From: PALSA-243 sp049522755
Lineage (GTDB): Bacteria > Acidobacteriota > Terriglobia > Bryobacterales > Bryobacteraceae
Assembly: GCA_049522755.1 (NCBI GenBank)
Contig: JBEKNN010000003.1
Span: 29,946 to 93,945, forward strand
Length of the DNA: 64,000 nucleotides
Direction: 5' to 3'
In this document: piece after piece, positions 9,170 through 17,018 of the stretch
Layout of the letters: the number at the start of each line of letters is the position of its first letter
Numbering within the stretch: the first letter of the stretch is position 1
The notes under the pieces: generated by a model
What the model was told of the DNA's origin: nothing
The model's input: the letters and a program-made list of their open reading frames with translations, nothing else
The model's database searches: none
Made by a program: the position numbers and the translations under genes

Positions 9170-9263
9170 GGCAGACCCCCTGGTCTGCGCGGGTCCCCTG
9201 GACCCGCATTTCTTGAGTCAGGCCGGCCAGGGGGCCGGCCGCGGACCAGGGGGTCCGCCCCAC
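9166..9263 (+). repeat. Composite GTRG-headed palindrome cluster, family D locus 1
   Basis: Four stem-loops in a row: GCAGACC/GGTCTGC (loop ccct), GCGGGTCC/GGACCCGC (loop cct), then after 13 bases GGCCGGCC/GGCCGGCC (loop aggg) and GCGGACC/GGTCCGC (loop aggg). The first two run forward behind GTAGGGC at 9166; the last two are inverted, ending in the complement of GTGGGGC at 9257-9263. It fills the accD-folC spacer and its head includes the accD stop codon. Confidence 0.85.
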
Positions 9264-9272
9264 TTTGACTGC

Positions 9273-10547
9273 ATGAACTATCCCGATTCCGTCCAGTTTC
9301 TCTACGCGCTCGGAAACGAAATTAAGACCGCCAAGCTAGGGCTCCATCGCATCCGCACGCTGCTGGCGGCGCTGGGTAACCCGCAGGATCAACTGCGCTT
9401 CGTCCACGTGGCGGGCACGAATGGGAAAGGCTCCACGTGCGCCATGATCGAGGCCGGCCTGCGCGCGGACGGCCGGCGCACCGGGCTGTTCACGTCTCCG
9501 CACCTGACCGAGCCTACCGAGCGCATCCGCGTCAACGGCCAGCCCGTTTCATCCAGCCAGTTCGCCGAAGCGTTTGAACGTGTGCATAGCTGCGCCGAGA
9601 AACTGCTGGCGGAGGGCGCAATGGACTGGCATACCACTTACTTCGAAACCGTGACTGCCATGGCGTTCCTCATCTTCCTCGATGAGCGCGTGGACATGGT
9701 AGTGCTCGAAGTCGGGTTGGGTGGACGCCTCGATGCCACCAACGTGGTGCGTCCCGATTTGTGCGTCATTACCCAGATCGATTACGACCACGAAGCGTTT
9801 CTCGGCAAGAGTCTGGAATCGATCGCCGCCGAGAAAGCGGGCATTCTGAAGACCGGCGCTCCGGCGGTGTTTTCGCGGCAGCGTCCGGAAGCCGCGCGCG
9901 TGCTGGACCAGCGCGCGGCTGAGCTCGGCATTCCCGTAGCGCGCACGGATGCCTGGAGCATCCGCGATTTGGAGCTCGATCCGCGCGGCAGCCGTTTTCT
10001 GCTTTCCGGCGAGCGCGAGCTGCGGATTCGCTGCCCGCTGGCGGGTGAGCATCAGGTGGAGAACGCCGCTACCGCCGCAGTCGCCCTGACGCGCCTAGGC
10101 ATCACAGACCAAGCGATTGAAAACGGCATCGCGCGGACCGCATGGCCGGGCCGCTTGGAGCGCGTCTCGGAACGGCCTGAGATCATATTGGATGGCGCGC
10201 ACAATCCGGCCGGCGCGCGTGCGCTGGCGGCGTATATCCGCCGCTTCTATTCGCAGCGCCGCGTCCGCCTGATCTATGGGGCCATGCGCGACAAGGCCAT
10301 CGAAGAGATCGGCGGCATCCTGTTTCCCTGCGCGCAGCAGGTGATTGTGACTGCGCCGCGGCAAGTGCGCGCCATTGAGCCGGAGACGCTGCGCGATATC
10401 GTCGAACATGCCGATCTGCGTAGCGCGCCGGCGCTCGAAGACGCGCTGGAGTTGGTGGCGGACGCGACGGGCGAAGACGCCATTTTTATCACCGGATCGC
10501 TGTTTCTGGTGGCCGAGGCTCGCGCTATGATTGGTGCGAAGCGATGA
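9273..10547 (+). CDS. folC: Dihydrofolate synthase / folylpolyglutamate synthase
   Basis: 424 aa from the ATG at 9273 (MNYPDSVQFLYALGNEIK), which lies just beyond the palindrome cluster. Mur-ligase type ATPase: P-loop HVAGTNGKGSTCAM, TSPHL, TTYFETVTAMAF, EVGLGGRLDATNVV, ITQIDYDHEAFLG with the carbamylated-Lys segment AAEKAGI, and DGAHNPAGARAL in the C-terminal domain. It adds glutamate to dihydropteroate and folates. Its stop overlaps plsC by 4 bases (ATGA). Confidence 0.96.
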   Translation: MNYPDSVQFLYALGNEIKTAKLGLHRIRTLLAALGNPQDQLRFVHVAGTNGKGSTCAMIEAGLRADGRRTGLFTSPHLTEPTERIRVNGQPVSSSQFAEAFERVHSCAEKLLAEGAMDWHTTYFETVTAMAFLIFLDERVDMVVLEVGLGGRLDATNVVRPDLCVITQIDYDHEAFLGKSLESIAAEKAGILKTGAPAVFSRQRPEAARVLDQRAAELGIPVARTDAWSIRDLELDPRGSRFLLSGERELRIRCPLAGEHQVENAATAAVALTRLGITDQAIENGIARTAWPGRLERVSERPEIILDGAHNPAGARALAAYIRRFYSQRRVRLIYGAMRDKAIEEIGGILFPCAQQVIVTAPRQVRAIEPETLRDIVEHADLRSAPALEDALELVADATGEDAIFITGSLFLVAEARAMIGAKR

Positions 10548-11254
10548 GTCTTGCCCGTACCTGGCTCTTCTCCGTTCCACTGATCCTGCTTTCCACCATC
10601 GTGCTGGGGACGATGACGTTGATCGCTTCCCTGTTTGACCCGAATGGCGATGTGCAGCACCGGATAGCGCAAGTCTGGGCGAAGACGCTGCTGGCAGTGA
10701 GCTTTGTTCGGGTGCGCAGCGAAGGCGTGGAGAAGCTCGACCCGCAGGGTAGTTACGTCTTCGTGGCGAACCATGGCAGTTTAATGGATATTCCGGCGGC
10801 GCTCGCCGTTCTTCCGCAGCAGTTCCGCTTCTTCGCGAAGAAGGGCTTGTATAAGATTCCGTTTCTGGGCTCGCATTTACACCGCGCCGGCCATTTGCCC
10901 GTGGATTACAGTAACCCACGCAATTCGCTCAAGAGCATGACGCAAGGCGCGCGCGTAGTGGCGGCTCGCGGCATTTCGATGCTGCTCTTCCCCGAGGGCG
11001 GCCGTACGGTCGAAGGACTGGGCGCCTTCAAGGAGGGCGCGGCGTACATCGCCATCAAGGCGGGAGTGCCGATTGTTCCAGTGGCCATCGCCGGAATGCG
11101 CGAGCTGCTGCCGATAGGGTCGGCGCATTTGCGCAGCGGCAATGTGAGAGTGCGGGTGGGTGACCCGATTTCGACAAAGGGACTGACTATCGCCGACCGC
11201 GTAGAACTGACCTTGCGGCTTTATGACGCTGTGGCCGGGTTGCTGGCGAAATAG
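10544..11254 (+). CDS. plsC: 1-acyl-sn-glycerol-3-phosphate acyltransferase
   Basis: 236 aa. An N-terminal membrane segment (TWLFSVPLILLSTIVLGTMT) is followed by acyltransferase motif I NHGSLMD (HX4D), motif III FPEGGRT and motif IV VPIVPVAI. It makes phosphatidic acid from lysophosphatidic acid at the inner membrane. Translationally coupled to folC by an ATGA overlap. Confidence 0.95.
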   Translation: MSLARTWLFSVPLILLSTIVLGTMTLIASLFDPNGDVQHRIAQVWAKTLLAVSFVRVRSEGVEKLDPQGSYVFVANHGSLMDIPAALAVLPQQFRFFAKKGLYKIPFLGSHLHRAGHLPVDYSNPRNSLKSMTQGARVVAARGISMLLFPEGGRTVEGLGAFKEGAAYIAIKAGVPIVPVAIAGMRELLPIGSAHLRSGNVRVRVGDPISTKGLTIADRVELTLRLYDAVAGLLAK

Positions 11255-11566
11255 GCAATGTGACACTGCGTTTGCATTGTGTTCATTTCTTCATGACAAT
11301 GGAATAAATGCGGCGTTCCAACGCGCGGCGTCGCTGGAGCTGCTTCGCCGCACCATCTGGCTTGGCTCGGCGCGCAAAGATCTGGCCCTGATGAAAGATC
11401 CCAAAGAGACCGGCGCCGTCAGCCTGCCCGACTTGATCTCTCTGCTGGACGAAACCGCGCGCACGAAGTCGGTGGAACGGTATTTTCTACATCAAGTTTC
11501 CGGATAGCGACTGAGGCTCATCCGCCGCCTTAATCTTCTGCCGCACCCTGTAGAATGCAGTAGAGG
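11255..11566. other. Intergenic region with possible degraded gene
   Basis: No intact gene. One plus-strand frame around 11300-11507 reads LELLRRTIWLGSARKDL, reminiscent of the start of HigB/RelE-type toxins, but the rest does not follow the family and no start with a ribosome binding site is present. A TAGAAT box at 11551-11556 probably serves the aldo/keto reductase. Confidence 0.35.
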
Positions 11567-12574
11567 ATGCCGCATATGACATCAAGCAACCAACCCTCGC
11601 GCCGCCGGCTGGGGGCTGCCCTCCCAGAGATCTTTCCGCTGGCTCTCGGATGCATGGGGATGTCCGGCGTGTACGGACATGCCGATGAGAACGAGAGCAT
11701 CGCGACCATTCATGCCGCGCTCGACCGCGGCGTCAATTTGCTCGATACCGGCGATTTCTACGGCATGGGGCACAACGAAGCGCTCATCGGGCGCGCGCTT
11801 AAAGGGCGCCGGGATCGGGCGCTGCTCTCGGCGAAATTCGGCGCGTTGCGCGATCCGGGTGGAAATTGGCTGGGCGTCGATACCCGCCCGGCAGCCGTAA
11901 AGAACTTTTTGGCGTACAGCCTGACGCGGCTGGGCGTGGACTATATCGATATCTACCGGCCCGCGCGGCTCGACGCCAGTGTCCCTATCGAAGACACCGT
12001 CGGCGCCATCGCCGATGCCGTGAAGGCCGGATGGGTGCGCGCCGTCGGGCTATCCGAGGTGGGAGCCGCCACCATTCGCCGCGCGCATGCCGTGCACGCG
12101 ATCTGCGATCTGCAAATCGAATACTCCTTGATCAGCCGCGGGCCCGAAGCTGAAATATTTCCCACACTCAGCGAGCTCGGCATCGGCGTGACTGCCTACG
12201 GCGTGCTCTCGCGGGGCTTGCTGAGCGGCTCCACGCCGGCGGCCAAGGGCGATTTTCGCGCTCACTTCCCGCGCTTCACGGGGGAAAACGGCGTCCGCAA
12301 TCGGCGGCTGGTGGAGACGCTGAAGCATCTGGCAGAGGCCAAGGGAGTGCGGCCGGCGCAACTCGCCATCGCATGGGTATTGGCCAAAGCAGAGAATATC
12401 GTTCCGGTAATTGGCGCACGGACGCGCGCGCAGTTGGAAGAATCGCTGGGCGCGCTTCGGGTTAAGTTATACGCGGAGGAATTGGCCGGCATCGAAGGAC
12501 TTATTCCGGCATCCGCGGCCGCGGGCACGCGGTACGCCGAAGCACAGATGAGGATGCTCGATAGCGAGCGGTGA
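11567..12574 (+). CDS. Aldo/keto reductase
   Basis: 335 aa TIM-barrel oxidoreductase. Visible: LGCMGMSGVYG, DTGDFYGMGHNE with the catalytic Asp and Tyr, LSAKFG with the Lys, GLSEVGAATIRRAHAVH, and IEYSLISR. It reduces carbonyls with NADPH. The segment that normally carries the catalytic His (HRxD) is IYRPARLD, lacking that His; this occurs in a recognised subfamily with the same wording around it. An ATG at 11576 is an alternative start. TAGAAT lies 11 bases before the first ATG. Confidence 0.92.
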   Translation: MPHMTSSNQPSRRRLGAALPEIFPLALGCMGMSGVYGHADENESIATIHAALDRGVNLLDTGDFYGMGHNEALIGRALKGRRDRALLSAKFGALRDPGGNWLGVDTRPAAVKNFLAYSLTRLGVDYIDIYRPARLDASVPIEDTVGAIADAVKAGWVRAVGLSEVGAATIRRAHAVHAICDLQIEYSLISRGPEAEIFPTLSELGIGVTAYGVLSRGLLSGSTPAAKGDFRAHFPRFTGENGVRNRRLVETLKHLAEAKGVRPAQLAIAWVLAKAENIVPVIGARTRAQLEESLGALRVKLYAEELAGIEGLIPASAAAGTRYAEAQMRMLDSER

Positions 12575-12586
12575 GGCTTATTCTTG

Positions 12587-12800
12587 TGTGCAGATGAGGC
12601 GAGCAAAGCTGCGAAATTGGAAGAGTTTTTAAGGGCCATATGCGGCATGGCTGCAGAAAGTGTTGGACGTTACGCCGACTCCGGAGCAGACCAAGGCGAA
12701 CGACGATCATGGCGAAAGCTAGCGTGATTGTCCGGCGGCAACTGGCGTCTGCGATGCCCGAAATCCAGAAGCTGCCGAAGGAAGTCGAGGCGCCAAAGAA
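12587..12800 (+). pseudogene. Frameshifted coding remnant
   Basis: Three short frames read in succession like pieces of one protein: DEASKAAKLEEFLRAICG, then AWLQKVLDVTPTPEQTKAN in another frame ending in a stop near 12720, then RRQLASAMPEIQKLPKEVEA ending in TAG near 12804. None has a start with a ribosome binding site. The family was not recognised. The right part overlaps the end of the minus-strand gene that follows. Confidence 0.35.
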
Positions 12801-13300
12801 GTAGCGGTCGCACGGCCGGCTTCCGCCAGCGCCATTTTCGGGCTGCGCACGTCCGCGATACTCACTACGCTCTTGTCGAAGACCGTCATGTCCTGAACCA
12901 GCAGGTTGACGTCCATGCCTTCTTCCAGAACGATTTCGTGCTCGATCCAATCCGAGAGGGGTAGATTGCGGAAGAAAATGCGTTCCTGCAGCACCAGGCT
13001 CTTGCGATGCTTCATCAACAGACGATTCTCACGCGTATAGTGGCGCTGCTCGACGGTGATCTCGTCCAGAAAGGTGTCGAACGCCTGACGCCGCGCAGTT
13101 TCCTCGGCGGCGTGGACGGCGCTTTGAAAACCGGCTTTCACCGTGGCTTTTTCCACTTCCAGCGCGCCGCGCTTTTCGGCCATGATTTCGCGCTGATTAG
13201 CGAGCGCGACGTCCATACGCGCCTGCATCACAAACCACGACAGCAGTCCGGCGGCGACTGCCACGAATCCCGGCAGTAAGATCCAGAGCAAGGCTTCCAT
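12719..13300 (-). CDS. Membrane-anchored coiled-coil protein, unknown function
   Basis: 193 aa from the ATG at 13300. An N-terminal transmembrane helix (ALLWILLPGFVAVAAGLLSWF) is followed by a charged helical stretch rich in Ala/Glu/Lys (about residues 25-90) likely to form a coiled coil, then a beta-like segment (LPLSDWIEHEIVLEEGMDVN) and a low-complexity Ala/Pro tail. No family recognised. It may scaffold an inner-membrane complex, but nothing in the neighbourhood supports a specific role. The C-terminal end overlaps a plus-strand remnant, so the exact 3' end is uncertain. Confidence 0.6.
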   Translation of the reverse strand: MEALLWILLPGFVAVAAGLLSWFVMQARMDVALANQREIMAEKRGALEVEKATVKAGFQSAVHAAEETARRQAFDTFLDEITVEQRHYTRENRLLMKHRKSLVLQERIFFRNLPLSDWIEHEIVLEEGMDVNLLVQDMTVFDKSVVSIADVRSPKMALAEAGRATATSLAPRLPSAASGFRASQTPVAAGQSR

Positions 13301-13400
13301 GGCGTTAATGTTAACCGCGGGCCGCCAAGCATAGCTAGATATCAAAAGGTAAACCGGCAACGTTATCTCTGGTAACGCCGCGGTAACTTTTAACGCCGCG

Positions 13401-13480
13401 GCTGGTACGCCGGCGGTAACTCTGGTAGCGCCGGCGGTAACTCTGGTAGCGCCGGCGGTAACTCTGGTAGCGCCGGCGGT
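13401..13480 (+). repeat. 21 bp tandem repeat (about 3.8 copies)
   Basis: Unit CTGGTAGCGCCGGCGGTAAC plus T repeats at 13422-13442, 13443-13463 and 13464-13480 (partial), with a diverged 20-base copy at 13401-13421 and weaker relatives back to 13371. Each unit contains the palindrome CGCCGGCG. It lies in the 228-base gap between two minus-strand genes. No spacers, so not a CRISPR. Confidence 0.8.
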
Positions 13481-13528
13481 CTTGCCGCCGGTGTTTTTAG
13501 GAGCGCAAAGTGGCCGAGTATGCCCGCC

Positions 13529-14398
13529 CTACTGCGAGCCGTCGATTTTCCTGCCGGACAGCGTATATCGCAGTTCCCCGAATCGAAAGCCCAACAGCGG
13601 GCCGAAGATGGATGCCAGGCGCGCGGCCATGCCGGGGCCGAATCCCTGGTACTTGGCTATGAATGCGGCGTGCGCGAGCAGCGCGTCGGCGCGCTCCTGC
13701 GCTGTGTATTCGCCGGCGCCCGCATGGAACACGCGCACCGTGGGCGCCAGAAGGATCTTCTTCGATGCGCGGCGGAACTGCGCCGCCAGATCGGCGTCGC
13801 CGCCCGCTTGGCCGAAGCGCTCGTCGATCTGCCGCGTCGCCTTGATGTAGAAAATGCGCGCCATCAGGGCGGCCCCGCGCGGATATTCCACCGGCGCCAG
13901 CGCGTCGCCCGCCGGCTGGGCCGGGCGCCATACGAAATCGGGCGGCAGGCTGCCGAACTGCGGCGCCGGATTGCCTTCGGCATCCACCAGCAGTGGGCAC
14001 ACCGCAGCCGCATCCGGATTGGCGTCCAGCGTATCGGCCAGGCGCATGGCGGCCTCGGGAGGAACCACAGTATCGTCGTGCAGAAAGAAGACGTACTCGG
14101 CGTCGGCCGCCCTCCATCCCAGGTTCATGGCTTTGGTCAAGCCGAAATTCTTCGGCAGGCGGATCCATTGCAGATCGGGAAACTCGGAATCGAGCGCCTC
14201 GCTGCCGTCCATGGAGCCGTTTTCCACGACAACGATTTGCAGCCTTTCGCGGCCTTCGGATTTTTCGAGCGCTGCCAGGCATTGACGCAGCATCGCCTGG
14301 CGGTCGTGCGAAACCACCACCGCAGTGACGCGCGGCGCCTGTTTTTCCTGCTCTGGGTGAGGTTGAGGCGTCAAGAAGATAGGATAGCGCGCGGCCAC
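13529..14398 (-). CDS. Glycosyltransferase family 2 (rhamnosyltransferase-like)
   Basis: 289 aa from a GTG at 14398. GT-A fold marks: VTAVVVSHDR at the N-terminus, VVVENGSMDGS, LPKNFGLTKAMNLGWRAA, and the metal-binding LHDDT; then EYPRGAALMARIFYIKAT resembling the C-terminal part of WbbL-type rhamnosyltransferases. It would transfer a sugar from a nucleotide donor to a growing cell-surface glycan in the cytoplasm. Upstream in frame the reading continues open but is antisense to the aldolase gene and not family-like, hence the start. Divergent from eda with a 51-base gap. Confidence 0.88.
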   Translation of the reverse strand: MAARYPIFLTPQPHPEQEKQAPRVTAVVVSHDRQAMLRQCLAALEKSEGRERLQIVVVENGSMDGSEALDSEFPDLQWIRLPKNFGLTKAMNLGWRAADAEYVFFLHDDTVVPPEAAMRLADTLDANPDAAAVCPLLVDAEGNPAPQFGSLPPDFVWRPAQPAGDALAPVEYPRGAALMARIFYIKATRQIDERFGQAGGDADLAAQFRRASKKILLAPTVRVFHAGAGEYTAQERADALLAHAAFIAKYQGFGPGMAARLASIFGPLLGFRFGELRYTLSGRKIDGSQ

Positions 14399-14449
14399 GG
14401 AAGAATGCGCGATGCCGTGCTTCCGCGTTCCGCCTGTGCGTGATAACGT

Positions 14450-15109
14450 GTGAGGGTGACTGGGCGCGAAATCTTCCGGACGATCGTCGAAATAGGCATC
14501 ATTCCCGTGGTGCGAGCCGCCACCGCGGAGGCGGCAATACAGGCGGTCGAGGCTTGCTTCAATGGCGGCATCCGCGCGGCGGAGATCACCATGACAGTCC
14601 CGGGCGCGATACCGGCGCTGGAAAAGCTCGCCGGACGCTTTGGCGGCAAGATGCTGATTGGCGCGGGTACGGTGCTGGATGCGGAAACGGCGCGCATTTC
14701 CATACTTGCCGGAGCGGAGTTCCTGGTGGCGCCGAACCTGCGCGCGGCCACTATTGAAATGGCGAAGCGGTATTCCAAGGCGATCTTCCCCGGCGCGCTC
14801 ACCCCCACGGAAGTGCTGGCGGCGTGGGAGGCGGGCGCGGATGCGGTCAAGGTCTTTCCCTGCGGCAACGTGGGCGGCCCGAAATACATCAAGTCGCTCA
14901 AAGGGCCATTCCCCCACATCGAGATGGCGCCGACAGGCGGAGTGACGCTCGAGACCATCGGCGATTTCTTCCGGGCCGGCGCATGCGCGGTGGGGGTGGG
15001 CGGCGAACTGGCCGACGCGACCTTGCTGAAGGAGGGGCGATTCAGCGAAATTGAAGAACGCGCCCGGCGATTCCTGGCAGCCGCCGCAAAGGCTCGGTCG
15101 CACGGGTGA
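14450..15109 (+). CDS. eda: KDPG/KHG aldolase
   Basis: 219 aa class I aldolase. GIIPVVRA, AAEITMTVPGA with the catalytic Glu, GAGTVLD, FLVAPN, FPGALTPTEV, Schiff-base Lys 134 in AVKVFPC, and APTGGV. It splits 2-keto-3-deoxy-6-phosphogluconate (or 4-hydroxy-2-oxoglutarate) to pyruvate and an aldehyde, the last step of the Entner-Doudoroff route. GTG at 14450 and GTG at 14456 are both possible; GATAAC at 14442-14447 would favour a nearly leaderless start at 14456. Confidence 0.94.
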   Translation: MRVTGREIFRTIVEIGIIPVVRAATAEAAIQAVEACFNGGIRAAEITMTVPGAIPALEKLAGRFGGKMLIGAGTVLDAETARISILAGAEFLVAPNLRAATIEMAKRYSKAIFPGALTPTEVLAAWEAGADAVKVFPCGNVGGPKYIKSLKGPFPHIEMAPTGGVTLETIGDFFRAGACAVGVGGELADATLLKEGRFSEIEERARRFLAAAAKARSHG

Positions 15110-15216
15110 ACCTTTTGGCCGCGGTTGCCGCGCGGAAATATTTTGCGCTACCGGAAGCGGCCTGCACAAAACCAGTGCAGCAGGGTTTTGGGTGCAGACG
15201 GCCTCTGATGGCCGCC

Positions 15217-15263
15217 GTGGCGCACGCACCCTTGCGTGCAGCGTTCACACTCATGTGAACGCG
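15217..15263 (+). repeat. GTGG-headed double palindrome, family A copy 1
   Basis: GTGGC, then stem GCACGCA/TGCGTGC with loop ccct, then stem GCGTTCACA/TGTGAACGC with loop ctca. Two unrelated small hairpins (CTGCAC/GTGCAG at 15162-15180 and CGGCC/GGCCG at 15199-15214) precede it in the eda-lipoprotein spacer. Confidence 0.85.
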
Positions 15264-15362
15264 ACATGTCCTAACAGCCCTCCGCCGGAACGGTTGTCAG
15301 CGATTATTTCCCGTGATACCTTCAGATTCGGACGAAACATCTGGAAAGCGAGGGCACGGCTG

Positions 15363-16193
15363 ATGCACCGTAACGCACACGTTTTTTGCTTTCTCGTACT
15401 GACTCTTGCCGGATTGAGCGGCTGCTCCAGCGGGCCATCGGCCAAAGAATCCAAGAAAGCCGAGACCGCGCCAGACAAAATCCAGGGAAAGGCCCAGGCA
15501 AATCCGTCGGAATCGACCGCGGCCGATGCCGCTCTGAACGCGGGTGGACCTTCTATGTACCTTGTGGATGGCCTGCGTCGCTACCGCCTGTTCTTCAAGA
15601 CAGCCTTCCAGGTAGAGTCAGGGAAGGAGTATATTGCCGAGGGCGTCTATGCGCAAAAGGCCATTGACGAGATTGGCGATCCCGACCAGGGCAAGAACGG
15701 CTATCCACTCCAATCGAGCTGCGAGCGTGTCGTCAAGATGGCTTGGCCCGGGCTGGCCTTCGATGTGACCGATTTGCATACCTCGGTTTTGTGCGCCAGG
15801 GTGAAACGCTATCCCGCCAGGCCCGTATTCCTGGTGACGCGACTACTGCCCGTTGCACCCTCCGCTGCATCCAAGCAGAGCGGCACTGCCGAACCCAAGA
15901 AAGACGCAGAGGCTGAAGACATCCCGGAAGTCTCTGTAACGGCAGATAAACAACGCGCCCTTCTAATTGAGGGCCCGACCGTTGAAACCGCGCCCCTTTG
16001 GGCGCCCGCGGGGGGAACGGCTAGTTGCAAACTCGTCATCGACAAGGAAGGGAGAATTTCGGAGCTCGAAACCGGCGCGCAACTCTGTGAGAGTGTCCCG
16101 TGGACTCAGTTTCGTTATAAGCCCACAGTTCAGCGCGGCCACCCGGTCAAAGTGAAAACCGAGGTAGAAGTGCGTTTCGAGCCGCGAAAGTAA
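15363..16193 (+). CDS. Lipoprotein with TonB C-terminal-like domain
   Basis: 276 aa from the ATG at 15363. A lipoprotein signal peptide ends in the lipobox LSGC (FCFLVLTLAGLSGC), followed by a Lys/Glu-rich linker. The C-terminal 75 residues (GGTASCKLVIDKEGRISELE, then WTQFRYKPTVQRGHPVKVK and an EVRFEP end) have the spacing of the TonB C-terminal beta-alpha-beta fold. The middle (PSMYLVDGLRRYRLFFKTAF onward) was not recognised. An envelope location is certain from the signal; function is unknown. The family A element lies in its 5' spacer. Confidence 0.75.
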   Translation: MHRNAHVFCFLVLTLAGLSGCSSGPSAKESKKAETAPDKIQGKAQANPSESTAADAALNAGGPSMYLVDGLRRYRLFFKTAFQVESGKEYIAEGVYAQKAIDEIGDPDQGKNGYPLQSSCERVVKMAWPGLAFDVTDLHTSVLCARVKRYPARPVFLVTRLLPVAPSAASKQSGTAEPKKDAEAEDIPEVSVTADKQRALLIEGPTVETAPLWAPAGGTASCKLVIDKEGRISELETGAQLCESVPWTQFRYKPTVQRGHPVKVKTEVEVRFEPRK

Positions 16194-16364
16194 GAGCCTC
16201 GATGTACTAATCCTAATCCTCGCGCCCTGATCTTCGCGCCCCTGACGGAATCTCGAAGCTTCTTCTCCCCACCCGGCGCGCAGGTGCAAAACGACGCAGG
16301 TTCATGCAATAGTAGTATAGACTCGGGGGCTGTGCCCTCAGACCGTTCCTCAGAGAGAGGCTAT

Positions 16365-17018
16365 TTGAAGAAGCTGCTACTTTCGTGCACTATCTCTGTG
16401 TTCATTTTTCAGGCGCGAACTTCTCCGCTCGCTTTCATCGCTTTGAACCGCCAGAACTTGAACCCCGGAAAACTGCCGCCGCCGGATTGGCAAATCAAGG
16501 TAAGCCATGGCCGGCCCGATCTTTCCGTGTGTTCCGGACCCGATAGCCCCTGTCTGCACCTGAAAAGCGCCAGCGCCTCCTTCGGTCTGGAGCGCAGCGT
16601 AGACGTCGATTTGACCCAAATGCCGTATCTGACGTGGAGCTGGAAAGTAACCCAACTTCCCCCGAATGGCGATTTCCGCAATGCCGCCACCGACGATCAG
16701 GCGGCCCAGGTATTGGTGGCATTCCCCGACCGCCGCATTCTGAGCTACATCTGGGATAGCACGGCGCCCAAGGGGACGGCGCTGAAGGCCAGTTATATCC
16801 CCCTGATTCACGTTTTCGACATCGTTTGCGAGTCCGGCGCCGCCGATGTCAATCGCTGGATCGCAGAGAATCACAATGTTGCGGCCGACTTCCAGCGCGC
16901 CTACGGCAAGCCCCCTTCGCGCGTCAAAGGGCTTCGCATTCAAATCAACTCGCAGCATACCGGCGCCACCGCCGAAAGCTATTTCGGCGACGTGGCCTTT
17001 CGCAGCGCGCCGCAGTGA
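16365..17018 (+). CDS. DUF3047 domain protein, exported
   Basis: 217 aa from a TTG at 16365, preceded by AGAGAGG at a short spacing and a TAGTAT box near 16311. N-terminal signal peptide (KKLLLSCTISVFIFQA), then the DUF3047 pattern: FGLERSVDVDLTQMPYLTWS, WSWKV, DDQAAQVLVAFP, LSYIWD, and ESYFGDVAF near the C-terminus. The fold is probably a beta-sandwich in the periplasm. It overlaps the next gene by 4 bases (GTGA), so it is the first gene of the lipid operon at 16365-21202; how it serves that pathway is unknown. Confidence 0.85.
   Translation: MKKLLLSCTISVFIFQARTSPLAFIALNRQNLNPGKLPPPDWQIKVSHGRPDLSVCSGPDSPCLHLKSASASFGLERSVDVDLTQMPYLTWSWKVTQLPPNGDFRNAATDDQAAQVLVAFPDRRILSYIWDSTAPKGTALKASYIPLIHVFDIVCESGAADVNRWIAENHNVAADFQRAYGKPPSRVKGLRIQINSQHTGATAESYFGDVAFRSAPQ

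Noticed and set aside
9166..9263. Intrinsic terminators at the palindromic elements
   Set aside because: Stems are strong but no T-run follows any of the twelve loci on either strand.
13371..13490. Tandem repeats as a CRISPR array
   Set aside because: Units are contiguous without spacers and no cas genes are present.
14399..15229. Long in-frame N-terminal extension of the GT2 gene (to 15229)
   Set aside because: It is antisense to the KDPG aldolase gene and does not resemble a glycosyltransferase; the GT-A domain begins just after the GTG at 14398.
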